This document shows, one piece after another, positions 49,146 through 57,918 of a stretch of DNA of 64,000 bases. Position numbers and translations under genes: made by a program. Source of the stretch: an uncultured Pelagibacteraceae bacterium. GTDB taxonomy: Bacteria; Pseudomonadota; Alphaproteobacteria; Pelagibacterales; Pelagibacteraceae. Location of the stretch: positions 1-64,000 of the forward strand of contig CACODG010000005.1 in the NCBI GenBank assembly GCA_902625945.1. The letters run 5' to 3'. Below the pieces are notes generated by a model. The model did not search any database and was not told the origin of the DNA. It saw nothing but the letters and a program-made list of their open reading frames with translations. Positions within the stretch are counted from its first letter, which is position 1. Every line of letters starts with the position of its first letter.

Positions 49146-50275
49146 TGAAAAAAAAATTAGCAATCATAGGAGCTGGTATAGCAGGGTTGACCCTAGCAAA
49201 CTTGATCAAAAAAAATTCAGATCACGACTTTATGTTATACGAAAAACAAGAAAGCTTATCCCTCGACGAAGGCTATGGAATACAATTGTCGACGAATTGT
49301 ATAAAAATTTTGAACAATATTGGATTTGAAAAAATTGACAAAGGAAAAATCTTTTGTCCCAAAGGTGTAGAATTTTATAATATAAAAAATAAAAAAATTT
49401 GTGATTTAGATCTTACACAGTTTAATAAGGAAAAAATTAAATATACAACATTACAAAGATCAACTTTGATTGAGTTTTTAAAGGATGATATATACACTCA
49501 ACACATAAGATTTGGTAAACGAATTAAAGAAGTTTCAGAACTTAAAGGAAAAATTCTTGTTAAATTTGACGATAACACAAATGATCTCGTGGATATTGTA
49601 GTTGGAGCTGATGGTATTTTTTCAAATACTAGAACTTTTTTTGAAAAGAAAAAAAATGTACCAAAGTTTAAAAAAGCAGTTGCAGTAAGAACAATATTGA
49701 AGTCAAAATCTGAGTTAAATATCAATGAAGAAAATATAAGTATTATGATGGGCGTCGACTGTCATATAGTTATTTATCCAATAAATAAGAATAAAGAACT
49801 AAATGTAGTTTGTGTTATTCGAGATAATAAATATGATCCAGACAATATTAAATTTTTATTAGAGAAAGTTTTGCAACAAAACACAAATTTGACAAAAGTT
49901 TTTGATGGAGATTTAAGATCTTGGCCATTGTATTCAACTCCTAAAATACTACCTTCTTCAAATAGCAAAGTATTTTATATAGGAGATGCATTTAATGGTT
50001 TTTTGCCAACTCTAGCTCAGGGCGCAGGACAATCCATAGAAAGTGCTAACGAATTATTTAATCTTTTGAATGTGGAAAAAAAAGATATTCAAAATATCTA
50101 TTTTCAAGAAAGGTTAAAAAGAGCAAAAATAGTGAGAAAAAGAGCAAATCTTAATTTTTTTGTTTTTCACTTTTCATCGTCGATCATGCAATTAGTTAGA
50201 AATATATTTATGAAATTCTTTGTAAAAAGAAAGAGCTTTGTAAACTCATACTTAGGAACAGTTTATAAAAACTAG
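49145..50275 (+). CDS. FAD-dependent monooxygenase (PHBH fold)
   Basis: 376 residues. FAD-binding motif AIIGAGIAGLTLANLI at the N-terminus, the DG motif VVGADGIFSNTR mid-protein and the second flavin site GDAFNGFLPTLAQGAG. It resembles salicylate-hydroxylase-like and UbiH-like aromatic hydroxylases. A role in ubiquinone ring hydroxylation or aromatic catabolism is possible but not shown by the sequence. It overlaps the mutY stop by one base, and its own stop shares a palindromic CTAG with the ccrM stop on the other strand. Confidence 0.85.
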   Translation: MKKKLAIIGAGIAGLTLANLIKKNSDHDFMLYEKQESLSLDEGYGIQLSTNCIKILNNIGFEKIDKGKIFCPKGVEFYNIKNKKICDLDLTQFNKEKIKYTTLQRSTLIEFLKDDIYTQHIRFGKRIKEVSELKGKILVKFDDNTNDLVDIVVGADGIFSNTRTFFEKKKNVPKFKKAVAVRTILKSKSELNINEENISIMMGVDCHIVIYPINKNKELNVVCVIRDNKYDPDNIKFLLEKVLQQNTNLTKVFDGDLRSWPLYSTPKILPSSNSKVFYIGDAFNGFLPTLAQGAGQSIESANELFNLLNVEKKDIQNIYFQERLKRAKIVRKRANLNFFVFHFSSSIMQLVRNIFMKFFVKRKSFVNSYLGTVYKN

Positions 50276-51345
50276 ATTTGACCTTCTGATATAAATTTTT
50301 GTCTAAGACTGTCTATTAAAACGTTTGTACCATTTAAATTATAATGCCAATAAGTCCATCCATTACAACTTTCTGCACCCATAATTTTCGCTGCAATTTT
50401 ATGAATCGATCCCTCTATATTTTTATATTTAATACTCCCATCAGCCATTATCTTTGCATTAATTTTTTTCTTAGGATCTATAAGAGACGTTCCTGGTTTA
50501 ATTATTCCTAACTCAACTAAAGAACCGAAAGGAATTCTTGGTTTTGACTTATTATTTTCAATTGTATCAAGGTAACTATCCTCGATTTTAAGGACTTTGT
50601 TAATCCTTTCTTTAGCCGCAAGAAAATAATTTTTGTTTTTTTCAATTCCATAATAATTTCTACCTAATTTTTTTGATACAACTGCAGTTGTACCAGTGCC
50701 CAAGAAAGGATCGAAAACTGTATCCCCTTTATTTGTTGTAGCTAAAATGACTCTATGAAGTAAAGCCTCTGGTTTTTGCGTTGAGTGAATTTTTTTTCCA
50801 TTTTTTTTTAACCTTTCCTTTCCATTGCAGATAGGAAAAGACCAGTCCGATCTCATTTGTAAATCATCATTCAAGCATTTTAAAGATTGATAATTAAAAG
50901 TATATTTAGATTTTTTATTTTTTGAGGCCCAAATTAAAGTTTCATGTGCATTAGTGAATCTTGTACCTCTAAAATTAGGCATAGGATTATTTTTTCTCCA
51001 AATTACATCATTGAGCAACCAATAACCTAAATTTTGTAAATGATAACCCAATCTAAAAATATTATGATAGGAGCCTATTACCCAAATACTTCCATTGTCT
51101 TTTAAAACTCTTTTACACTCTATTAACCAAGCTTTAGTAAAGTCGTCGTAATGTTTAAAATTTTTAAACTTATCCCATTTGTCATTAACACCATTGACTT
51201 TAGATGAGTCAGGACGAGTTAATTTTTCACCAATTTGCATGTTGTAAGGAGGGTCAGCAAAAACTAAATCAAAAGTTTTATCTGGAATTTTTTTTAATTG
51301 CCTCAAGCAATCTCCGTTATAAATTTGATTTAAAAAATTTAACAT
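50272..51345 (-). CDS. ccrM: Cell-cycle adenine DNA methyltransferase CcrM (GANTC)
   Basis: Methylates adenine in GANTC after replication; a cell-cycle regulator in alphaproteobacteria. From ATG 51345 the product is 357 residues, essentially the Caulobacter CcrM length. An upstream TTG at 51357 is possible. The catalytic DPPY appears as FADPPYNMQIGEKL, the SAM site as DPFLGTGTTAVV, and the C-terminal domain as GWTYWHYNLNGTNVLID. Specificity for GANTC is inferred from the family. The leader holds a near-palindrome with two GANTC sites (51348-51375). Confidence 0.95.
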   Translation of the reverse strand: MLNFLNQIYNGDCLRQLKKIPDKTFDLVFADPPYNMQIGEKLTRPDSSKVNGVNDKWDKFKNFKHYDDFTKAWLIECKRVLKDNGSIWVIGSYHNIFRLGYHLQNLGYWLLNDVIWRKNNPMPNFRGTRFTNAHETLIWASKNKKSKYTFNYQSLKCLNDDLQMRSDWSFPICNGKERLKKNGKKIHSTQKPEALLHRVILATTNKGDTVFDPFLGTGTTAVVSKKLGRNYYGIEKNKNYFLAAKERINKVLKIEDSYLDTIENNKSKPRIPFGSLVELGIIKPGTSLIDPKKKINAKIMADGSIKYKNIEGSIHKIAAKIMGAESCNGWTYWHYNLNGTNVLIDSLRQKFISEGQI

Positions 51346-51347
51346 CT

Positions 51348-51375
51348 CATGATTCAACCCGAAATTGAATCCATG
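51348..51375. promoter_or_regulatory. Near-palindrome with two GANTC sites in the ccrM leader
   Basis: CATGATTCAA (51348-51357) and TTGAATCCATG (51365-51375) form an inverted repeat with a single extra C, around a 7-base spacer. Each arm contains one GANTC site: GATTC at 51351-51355 and GAATC at 51367-51371. It ends 3 bases upstream of the ccrM ATG. Caulobacter ccrM also has GANTC sites in its leader that make transcription sensitive to methylation, so self-regulation here is a reasonable inference. Confidence 0.55.
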
Positions 51376-51422
51376 GTCAAACCATTTTAGAGGAAAATTG
51401 TATCTTCTTGTGTTTTAGATTC

Positions 51423-51992
51423 CTAATTCGACAATATCTTGTGTACTGGTTTAAAACTTTTTCTGTGGTGTACTGTAACGCCAAACTTTTTTAAACTTTT
51501 TAAATGAGCTTTAGTGCCGTAACCATAATTTCTTTCCCAAGCATAATTAGAGAATTTTTTTGATAGTTTAATCATAAATCTATCCCTATAAACTTTTGCT
51601 ATTATAGAAGCTGCGCTTATGACTTTAATTTTTTCATCGCCATTAATAATTGTTTTATAATTTTTTAATCCTTTTGGTGCGAAGTTTCCATCTATCAAAG
51701 TAACATCTGGCTTTATAGAAAGGTTTTTTATCGCTCTTTTCATAGAAAGCAAAGAAGCCTGCAAAATATTAAGATTAAAGATTTCATCTACAGAAGCAAT
51801 TCCGATAGCAAAATATGACTTACTTTTGATATGTTCGGAAATTTCTTCTCTTTTATGAAATGTAATTTTTTTTGAGTCTTTTAAAAGTCTTAAATTAATA
51901 CCTTTTTTTAATATAACAGCTGCTGAGATAACCGGTCCTGCAAGGCACCCTCTACCAACCTCGTCAACGCCAGCTGTTATAATTTTTCTCAA
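51423..51992 (-). CDS. rnhB: Ribonuclease HII
   Basis: Removes ribonucleotides from DNA and RNA-DNA junctions. 189 residues. Catalytic Asp/Glu in AGVDEVGRGCLAGPV, further acidic residue in TLIDGNFAP, and AASIIAKVYRD, with the GYGTKAHL end motif. It precedes ccrM on the same strand with a 77-base gap to the ccrM ATG, and is preceded by the uracil-DNA glycosylase gene with 7 bases between. Confidence 0.96.
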   Translation of the reverse strand: MRKIITAGVDEVGRGCLAGPVISAAVILKKGINLRLLKDSKKITFHKREEISEHIKSKSYFAIGIASVDEIFNLNILQASLLSMKRAIKNLSIKPDVTLIDGNFAPKGLKNYKTIINGDEKIKVISAASIIAKVYRDRFMIKLSKKFSNYAWERNYGYGTKAHLKSLKKFGVTVHHRKSFKPVHKILSN

Positions 51993-51999
51993 TAAATCC

Positions 52000-52686
52000 T
52001 TAAAGTTGTTTTTTTTTATCTCTTATCATTTTCAAGTCAATCCAAGACATTTTTTTTTGTGCTGGTTGCCTCATTAAAAATGCAGGATGAAAAGTGATAA
52101 TCACCGAAGTCATGCAGTTTCCAAATTTTTTATCTATCCATTTACCTCTCATTTTTGAAATAACAATATCTTTTCCAATTAGAGCATTCATTGCCGTACT
52201 GCCCAGTAAAACAAGTATCTTTGGATTAATTATTTCAATATGCTTTGTGATAAACGGTAAATATCGTTTTATTTCTTCCTCAGAAGGTCTTCTATTGTCT
52301 GGAGGGCGATAGTTTATTATATTAGAAATATATACCTTATTTCTATCCAACTCGATAGCAGATAACATTTTATCTAGGAGCTGACCCGCTCTCCCAACAA
52401 ATGGTAATCCTTCTTGATCTTCGTTAGCACCCGGTGCTTCTCCAATAAGCATAATTCTTGAATTAGGATTTCCATCACTAAAAACAATATTTTGTGCATG
52501 TTTTTTTAAATCACAATTTTTTAAACTTAAAATTCTTTTCTTTAATAAATCTAGGTTTTTAACTTTATCTTGTGGTATTTCGAAATTATCTTTCTTATAC
52601 CTATTAATTGCTTTATTGTTATAGATTAAATTGTGATTTATAAATTTATAATATTCTATTAATTTTAATGATTTATTTTTAAACAC
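52000..52686 (-). CDS. Uracil-DNA glycosylase, family 4-like
   Basis: Removes uracil from DNA. 228 residues. Motif A is GEAPGANEDQEGLPFVG and motif B region TFHPAFLMRQP; NYRPPDNRRP is also typical. Only two cysteines exist (in NCDLKK and NCMTSV), so the four-Cys Fe-S cluster of classical family 4 enzymes cannot form; this may be a cluster-less alphaproteobacterial variant. The GTG start at 52686 lies 3 bases from the divergent TPR gene's ATG. Confidence 0.87.
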   Translation of the reverse strand: MFKNKSLKLIEYYKFINHNLIYNNKAINRYKKDNFEIPQDKVKNLDLLKKRILSLKNCDLKKHAQNIVFSDGNPNSRIMLIGEAPGANEDQEGLPFVGRAGQLLDKMLSAIELDRNKVYISNIINYRPPDNRRPSEEEIKRYLPFITKHIEIINPKILVLLGSTAMNALIGKDIVISKMRGKWIDKKFGNCMTSVIITFHPAFLMRQPAQKKMSWIDLKMIRDKKKQL

Positions 52687-52689
52687 TAT

Positions 52690-54390
52690 ATGCCTATTTA
52701 TAAAATTCTTTTAAATTCTACAGGACGTATTTTATTTGTCACTTTTTTAATTTTTTTTTCCACACTTGAGGCCAAAAATTTAGATAAATATAACAAAGCT
52801 GATAAAATAGCTGATTATTTTACAGGGATATTGCTTTTAAATCAAAGTAAGTATGAAGACTCACTAAAACATTTGAGCAAACTTGATGGTTTAGAGGAAA
52901 CGCACGCAGCTTTTGCAAAAAAATACTTATATTCATTAGTTAATTCTGGGAATTTGAAAAAAGGATTTAGCTTTTCAAAGAAATTAGAGAAAGAAAAACA
53001 AGATAGTTTCGAGAGCAATTTGATAAGCGGACTATTTTTTCTTAAAAATTCAAAATTTAATACTTCAAAAGCGTATTTTTCTAAAGCAAAAGAGAGAAAT
53101 TCTGGATCTATATTAGATATCTATATTGCTAATACCTTGTACATTTGGTCAAACTTAAAAAATAGTGATTTAGATGAAGCTAAAAAAGCTTTGGATAATT
53201 TAGATAATAGATTTGAAAATCTTAAAAAAATACAAACGGCTTTTCTGAACTGTTATTTTGGAACAGATGAAACAGATATTCTTTTTAATGAACTTGTAAA
53301 AAATCAAAACACCGATTTTTCACGATACAATTATTTTTATGCAAAATTTTTAGAAAAATCTGGAAAAAAAGATAAAGCAAAAAAAATTGTTGAAACTTCT
53401 CTAGAGAGATTTCCCAGAAATATATTACTCAATCAATACAAAATTGATCTAAATAAACCTACAACCAATATTGATTTTGATTGTAAAAATGAAAAAGATG
53501 TTATTGCAGAATTACTTTACATAGCAGCAAACGCGTTATCATCTCAATCAATTTACTCTTTATCTAATTTCTATTTAAATTTATCAAAATATTTAAATGA
53601 GGATTTTCATGCTTTTGATACTTTAATGGCAGAAAATTTTTATAATATTGATGACTATTTTAGTGCAAAAAAAGTTTACAAAAGATTAAGAAACCAAGGA
53701 AGTGCTTTTAAATGGTACGCTGATAAACAAATTTCAAGAATTTTAATTTTAGAGGAAAAAAAAGAAAAGGCATTAAAGTTATTAAACGCTTCATATAACG
53801 AATTCAAAGGAAAAGGAGTTTATGAAATTTATGATTATGCTGAGTTTTTAAAAAATAATGAAAAGTTTGAACAGTCTATTGCATATTATTCTGAGATTTT
53901 AAAAAGGATTGATAAAAAGCACCCTCTTTTTCCAGAGGTAAGTGACAGTAGAGGAGTGGCTTATGAAAGAATTGGAAAATGGGATAACGCTGAAAAAGAT
54001 CTTCTTGCATCTTTAGAAGTAAGTCCGGATCAAGCTTATGTTATAAATTATCTCGCTTATTCATGGATAGAACAAGGAGTAAAAATTGAAAAATCTTTAA
54101 GTATGTTAGAAAAAGCTAACAGACTTAAGTCTAACGATCCTTATATTATTGACTCACTAGGCTGGGCTTTATTTAAACTTAAAAGATACACAGAGTCTAA
54201 AGACTATCTTCAATTAGCTGTGAAATTAATGCCGTCGGATCCAATAGTAAACGATCATTATGGTGATGTGCTTTGGAAAAATGGAGATGAAATTCAAGCA
54301 AGATATTATTGGAGTTATGTTCTAAATCTTGAAAAAGCGGAAAAGAATTTAAAAGAAAAAATTAAAAAAAAATTGATCAAAGGCCTATAA
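52690..54390 (+). CDS. Exported tetratricopeptide-repeat protein
   Basis: 566 residues. An N-terminal hydrophobic signal (about residues 9-27, ending STLEAK) suggests export. The body is helical repeats of about 34 residues. Clear TPRs occur at GVAYERIGKWDNAEKDLLAS, then LGWALFKLKRYTESKDYLQ and DHYGDVLWKNGDEIQARYYW in the last 150 residues. It is probably a periplasmic or outer-membrane-associated scaffold; no catalytic motif is seen. It is followed by ispE after 3 bases, so the two are co-transcribed. Confidence 0.8.
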   Translation: MPIYKILLNSTGRILFVTFLIFFSTLEAKNLDKYNKADKIADYFTGILLLNQSKYEDSLKHLSKLDGLEETHAAFAKKYLYSLVNSGNLKKGFSFSKKLEKEKQDSFESNLISGLFFLKNSKFNTSKAYFSKAKERNSGSILDIYIANTLYIWSNLKNSDLDEAKKALDNLDNRFENLKKIQTAFLNCYFGTDETDILFNELVKNQNTDFSRYNYFYAKFLEKSGKKDKAKKIVETSLERFPRNILLNQYKIDLNKPTTNIDFDCKNEKDVIAELLYIAANALSSQSIYSLSNFYLNLSKYLNEDFHAFDTLMAENFYNIDDYFSAKKVYKRLRNQGSAFKWYADKQISRILILEEKKEKALKLLNASYNEFKGKGVYEIYDYAEFLKNNEKFEQSIAYYSEILKRIDKKHPLFPEVSDSRGVAYERIGKWDNAEKDLLASLEVSPDQAYVINYLAYSWIEQGVKIEKSLSMLEKANRLKSNDPYIIDSLGWALFKLKRYTESKDYLQLAVKLMPSDPIVNDHYGDVLWKNGDEIQARYYWSYVLNLEKAEKNLKEKIKKKLIKGL

Positions 54391-54393
54391 TCA

Positions 54394-55239
54394 ATGTTTT
54401 TAAAATCTTACGCAAAAATTAATTTATCTTTATCTGTCAACAAAAAATTAATGAACGGCTTTCATGATCTACAATCTATTTATTGTTTAATAGATTTATT
54501 TGATAAGATATGGATAAAAAAAATAAGTAAAAAAAATATTAATAATGATCAAGTTTTTTTTGAAGGGCCTTACTCAAAAAATCTTAATCATAGAAATAAC
54601 TCCTTATTGAAGTGTCTTATTATTTTGAGAAAACATAAACTAATTTCTAATTACTATTCAATAAAGGTATACAAAAAAATTCCCGTATATGCTGGTTTAG
54701 GAGGAGGCACAAGTAATGCAGCTACAATATTAAGGTATTTAGTCAAAAAAAAAATTAGAAAAAAATTATTTACCCAAATTATTAAATATATTGGATCAGA
54801 CCTAATACTCTTCTTTCAAAATCAAGGTTTTCTTCATAATCTTAAAAAAGTTATTAAGCTTGATAAAAAATATAATTTACATTTTTTATTAGTTAATCCA
54901 AAGTTTAAATGTTCTACAAAAGAAATTTTTTCAAAAGTGAGAAAATATACTCGAAAGAAGAAATTGCCGCAGGGAGTATTCAAAAAAAAAAGCAAATTTG
55001 TTAAATACCTGATGAATTCTAACAACGATTTACAATCAATTGTTGAAAAAAAATATCCTGTAATAAAAAAACTTTTAAAAGACATTAGTATGTTTAAAGG
55101 CTGTTATTTATCAAGAATGACAGGTTCTGGTTCTACTTGTTATGGTTTTTTTACCGATAAAAATAGCTCAAAAAATGCTTTAAAATATCTAAGAAAAAAA
55201 TACCCTAAATTTTCATTTTCAATTGCAAAAACTATTTAA
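54394..55239 (+). CDS. ispE: 4-diphosphocytidyl-2-C-methyl-D-erythritol kinase
   Basis: GHMP kinase of the MEP isoprenoid pathway. 281 residues. SYAKINLSLSVNKK at the N-terminus, the ATP loop PVYAGLGGGTSNAAT (about residues 102-116) and the C-terminal MTGSGSTCYGFF are diagnostic. With ispH at 37064-38008 two MEP-pathway steps are in this window. The gene is Lys-rich and AT-rich like its neighbours. It precedes tRNA-Gln by 35 bases. Confidence 0.96.
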   Translation: MFLKSYAKINLSLSVNKKLMNGFHDLQSIYCLIDLFDKIWIKKISKKNINNDQVFFEGPYSKNLNHRNNSLLKCLIILRKHKLISNYYSIKVYKKIPVYAGLGGGTSNAATILRYLVKKKIRKKLFTQIIKYIGSDLILFFQNQGFLHNLKKVIKLDKKYNLHFLLVNPKFKCSTKEIFSKVRKYTRKKKLPQGVFKKKSKFVKYLMNSNNDLQSIVEKKYPVIKKLLKDISMFKGCYLSRMTGSGSTCYGFFTDKNSSKNALKYLRKKYPKFSFSIAKTI

Positions 55240-55274
55240 ATTTATTTATTTATGATATATCAGTCATCTGTAAA

Positions 55275-55348
55275 TGGGGCATAGCCAAGCGGTAAGGCAG
55301 CGGTTTTTGATACCGCCATCCTAGGTTCGAATCCTAGTGCCCCAGCCA
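55275..55348 (+). tRNA. tRNA-Gln (TTG)
   Basis: Acceptor TGGGGCA pairs with TGCCCCA, and the T-arm is CTAGG-TTCGAAT-CCTAG. The anticodon stem GCGGT/ACCGC holds the loop TTTTGAT with anticodon TTG. Discriminator G, and CCA encoded at 55346-55348. The gene for the CCA-adding enzyme begins 8 bases after the CCA. Confidence 0.97.
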
Positions 55349-55355
55349 TAGTTAT

Positions 55356-56618
55356 ATGCTTAGTCAAAGTCTTAATTTTATAGAAAAACTCAAAAGAACC
55401 TTTTTTCCTTTTTATAAAAATAAAGATTTAAAATTTATTTTTAAAACATTACAAGATGGAATTCCTGAGGAAAAAATAGTTGCTAGATTTGTAGGAGGAT
55501 GTGTAAGAAAATATCTATCTAATGAAAAAATAGATGATATTGATATTGCTTCAATTTTAACATCAGATCAAATTAAAGAAAAATTTAAAAACACAAGCCT
55601 TAAAGTGATTGATACAGGCATAAAACACGGAACCGTAACAGTAGTATCAAATAATCAAAAAGTAGAAATAACGACATTAAGAAAAGACGTCAAAACAGAT
55701 GGAAGGCATGCCGAGGTGGAGTATACGGATGATTGGAAAAAAGATTCAGAGAGAAGAGATTTTACTATTAACGCAATCTATTTGGATATAAATGGAAAAA
55801 TTTTTGACCCGCAAAAGGGCAAAGATGATCTTAAAAATAATAATGTTAAATTTATTGGCGATCCCCAAAAAAGAATTGAGGAAGACTATCTTAGAATTAT
55901 CAGATTTATTAGATTTAAAATTATGTATGATATTAATGTAGAACCTTCCACAAGTGATGCTATTAAACAAAATTTAGACGGTATCAAAAAAATTTCTAGA
56001 GAAAGAATTCTTATTGAGCTGCTTAAAATTTTAAGTCTTAAAAATTTTTTACAAATTAATCAAAGTAAAAATTTGAAAGAAATATTTTCAATGATATTTC
56101 CTGAATTTTTATACCTGGATAGATTAGAACGACTTAAAAAAGTATATGACCAATCAGAACTGAATAGAGATATTTTGCTTGGGGTATTATTAATTGATGA
56201 TAAAGAGAATCAAGAATATTTTTTACATAAGTATAAACCCTCAAATAAAATTAAGGAGATACTTGAAAAATTTAGTAAAAATTTACTAAAAATTAAAAAT
56301 GATCGAGATTTTTTCGAAAAAGATTTAATAAAAAATGTTTATTTAAATGGTAAAAATCATCTAATTGCACTAAATTTAATAAATTTTTCAATGAGTACAA
56401 AAGTAAAATCTTACGATTTTACAAAAAATTTGAACAAAATTTTAAAAATCAAAGTTCCTTTGTTTCCAATAGATGGTAAGCTTTTAAAGCAAAGAGGCAT
56501 GAAAGAAGGACAGACTATAGGAAAAGTTTTAAAAATATTAGAAAAAGAATGGATGAATAATAATTTTAAAATTTCAGATCAAAGAGTAAATGAATTAATT
56601 CAAATTAATTCAAATTAA
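55356..56618 (+). CDS. cca: CCA tRNA nucleotidyltransferase / poly(A) polymerase family
   Basis: Class II nucleotidyltransferase that builds or repairs tRNA 3' CCA ends. 420 residues. The catalytic motif is RFVGGCVRKYL with IDDIDIAS, and the base-recognition part has KDSERRDFTINAIYLD and EEDYLRIIRFIRF. The HD domain of E. coli-type Cca is absent, so it may be a CCA enzyme or a poly(A) polymerase; as the only such gene visible next to a tRNA, CCA addition is preferred. It begins 7 bases after tRNA-Gln with no clear ribosome-binding site. Confidence 0.9.
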   Translation: MLSQSLNFIEKLKRTFFPFYKNKDLKFIFKTLQDGIPEEKIVARFVGGCVRKYLSNEKIDDIDIASILTSDQIKEKFKNTSLKVIDTGIKHGTVTVVSNNQKVEITTLRKDVKTDGRHAEVEYTDDWKKDSERRDFTINAIYLDINGKIFDPQKGKDDLKNNNVKFIGDPQKRIEEDYLRIIRFIRFKIMYDINVEPSTSDAIKQNLDGIKKISRERILIELLKILSLKNFLQINQSKNLKEIFSMIFPEFLYLDRLERLKKVYDQSELNRDILLGVLLIDDKENQEYFLHKYKPSNKIKEILEKFSKNLLKIKNDRDFFEKDLIKNVYLNGKNHLIALNLINFSMSTKVKSYDFTKNLNKILKIKVPLFPIDGKLLKQRGMKEGQTIGKVLKILEKEWMNNNFKISDQRVNELIQINSN

Positions 56619-57091
56619 ACGTACTCAACTTCTAAAATTTCAAAATTCCTTTCTCCAGAAGGAGTATTTACACTTATCATTTCACCTTTATTTTTACCTA
56701 TTAAAGCTCTTCCAATAGGACTTTTGAAAAAAATTAAATTTTTCTTAATATCTGCTTCGTCTTGACCAACTAATCTATATGAAATTTTTTTATCTGTTTC
56801 TAGGTCTTGAACTTTCACTGTAGATCCAAAAATTACTTTTCCATTATTTTCAATTTTTGTTACATCAATTACATTCGCCCTTGCAATTATATCATTTATA
56901 GCAATCACACGACTTTCAATTAAAGCTTGTTGCTCTTTTGCAGCGTGATATTCAGCATTCTCTTTTAAATCTCCATGGGATCTTGCTTCAGCTATTGCTT
57001 CAACTATTTTAGGCCTTTGAATATTTTTTAAATCTTCTAATTCTGACTTTAAATTCTGAAGACCATTTACTGTAATTGGTTCTTTTTCCAT
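56615..57091 (-). CDS. greA: Transcription elongation factor GreA
   Basis: Rescues backtracked RNA polymerase by stimulating transcript cleavage. ATG 57091 gives 158 residues, the E. coli length; an in-frame ATG four codons earlier is less likely because it overlaps hemF more. The acidic tip sits in EARSHGDLKENAEYHAAKEQ and the C-terminal FKBP-like domain includes SPIGRALIGKNKGE. It follows hemF, and its stop shares a palindromic TTAA with the cca stop. Confidence 0.96.
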   Translation of the reverse strand: MEKEPITVNGLQNLKSELEDLKNIQRPKIVEAIAEARSHGDLKENAEYHAAKEQQALIESRVIAINDIIARANVIDVTKIENNGKVIFGSTVKVQDLETDKKISYRLVGQDEADIKKNLIFFKSPIGRALIGKNKGEMISVNTPSGERNFEILEVEYV

Positions 57092-57093
57092 AA

Positions 57094-57918
57094 TTATTTC
57101 CACTTTGCTTCAGGAGGAAGTGACATCAATATTGAGTCAATATTTCCTCCAGAGTTTAATCCAAATCTTGTACCTCTGTCATATAAAAGATTGAACTCTA
57201 CATATCTCCCGCGCTTAAACAGCTGTTTTTCTTTATCTTTTTTTGTCCACTTAAATTTTTCTTTTCTCTTAATAATTTTTTTCGAAATGTTGATAAAAGA
57301 GAGACCAAGTTCTCTCACAAATCTAAAATTTTTAATCCAATCTTTAGTTTCATAGTCAAAGAAAATACCTCCTATTCCTCTAGCTTCACCTCTATGCGGT
57401 AAATAAAAATATTCATCACACCATTTTTTATATTTTTTATAATTTTTATTATTTTGAGCACAAATTTTTTTTAAATCATTATGTACCATCTTTTTTTCTA
57501 TATTATCCTCAAAACTCGGGGTTACGTCTATGCCTCCACCAAACCATTCTTTAGACGTTACTATAAACCTAGTATTAAAATGTATTGCAGGAATCTTTGG
57601 ATTTCTCATATGGGCAACAACAGAAACACCCGATGCCCAATATCCACCTTTTCTTTCTGCTCCCAGGATTTTCGATCTAAATTTTTTAGGAAAAACTCCT
57701 GACACAGTAGATTTGTTAACACCAACTTTATCAAATATTTTACCTTTTGATAACAGGTATGAAGTCCCTCCTCCTTCATTTTTTTTACTTTTAGTCCAAT
57801 CTCTTTTTAAAAATTTCACTTTGTTTTTTTCAAGAAACTCAAATTCTTTACAAATTTGACTTTGTAAATAAGAAAACCAACTATCGGTCATTTTTTTTTT
57901 GAAATCAATTGAATTCAT
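57094..57918 (-). CDS. hemF: Oxygen-dependent coproporphyrinogen III oxidase
   Basis: Haem-pathway enzyme that decarboxylates coproporphyrinogen III using O2. 274 residues. GGGTSYLLSKGKIFDKVGVN, then the conserved SVVAHMRNPKIPAIHFNTRF, WFGGGIDVTP and RGEARGIGGIFFDY match HemF. The product feeds the haem of the oxidase and bc1 complexes encoded nearby. It lies between trmL (4-base overlap) and greA. Confidence 0.96.
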   Translation of the reverse strand: MNSIDFKKKMTDSWFSYLQSQICKEFEFLEKNKVKFLKRDWTKSKKNEGGGTSYLLSKGKIFDKVGVNKSTVSGVFPKKFRSKILGAERKGGYWASGVSVVAHMRNPKIPAIHFNTRFIVTSKEWFGGGIDVTPSFEDNIEKKMVHNDLKKICAQNNKNYKKYKKWCDEYFYLPHRGEARGIGGIFFDYETKDWIKNFRFVRELGLSFINISKKIIKRKEKFKWTKKDKEKQLFKRGRYVEFNLLYDRGTRFGLNSGGNIDSILMSLPPEAKWK

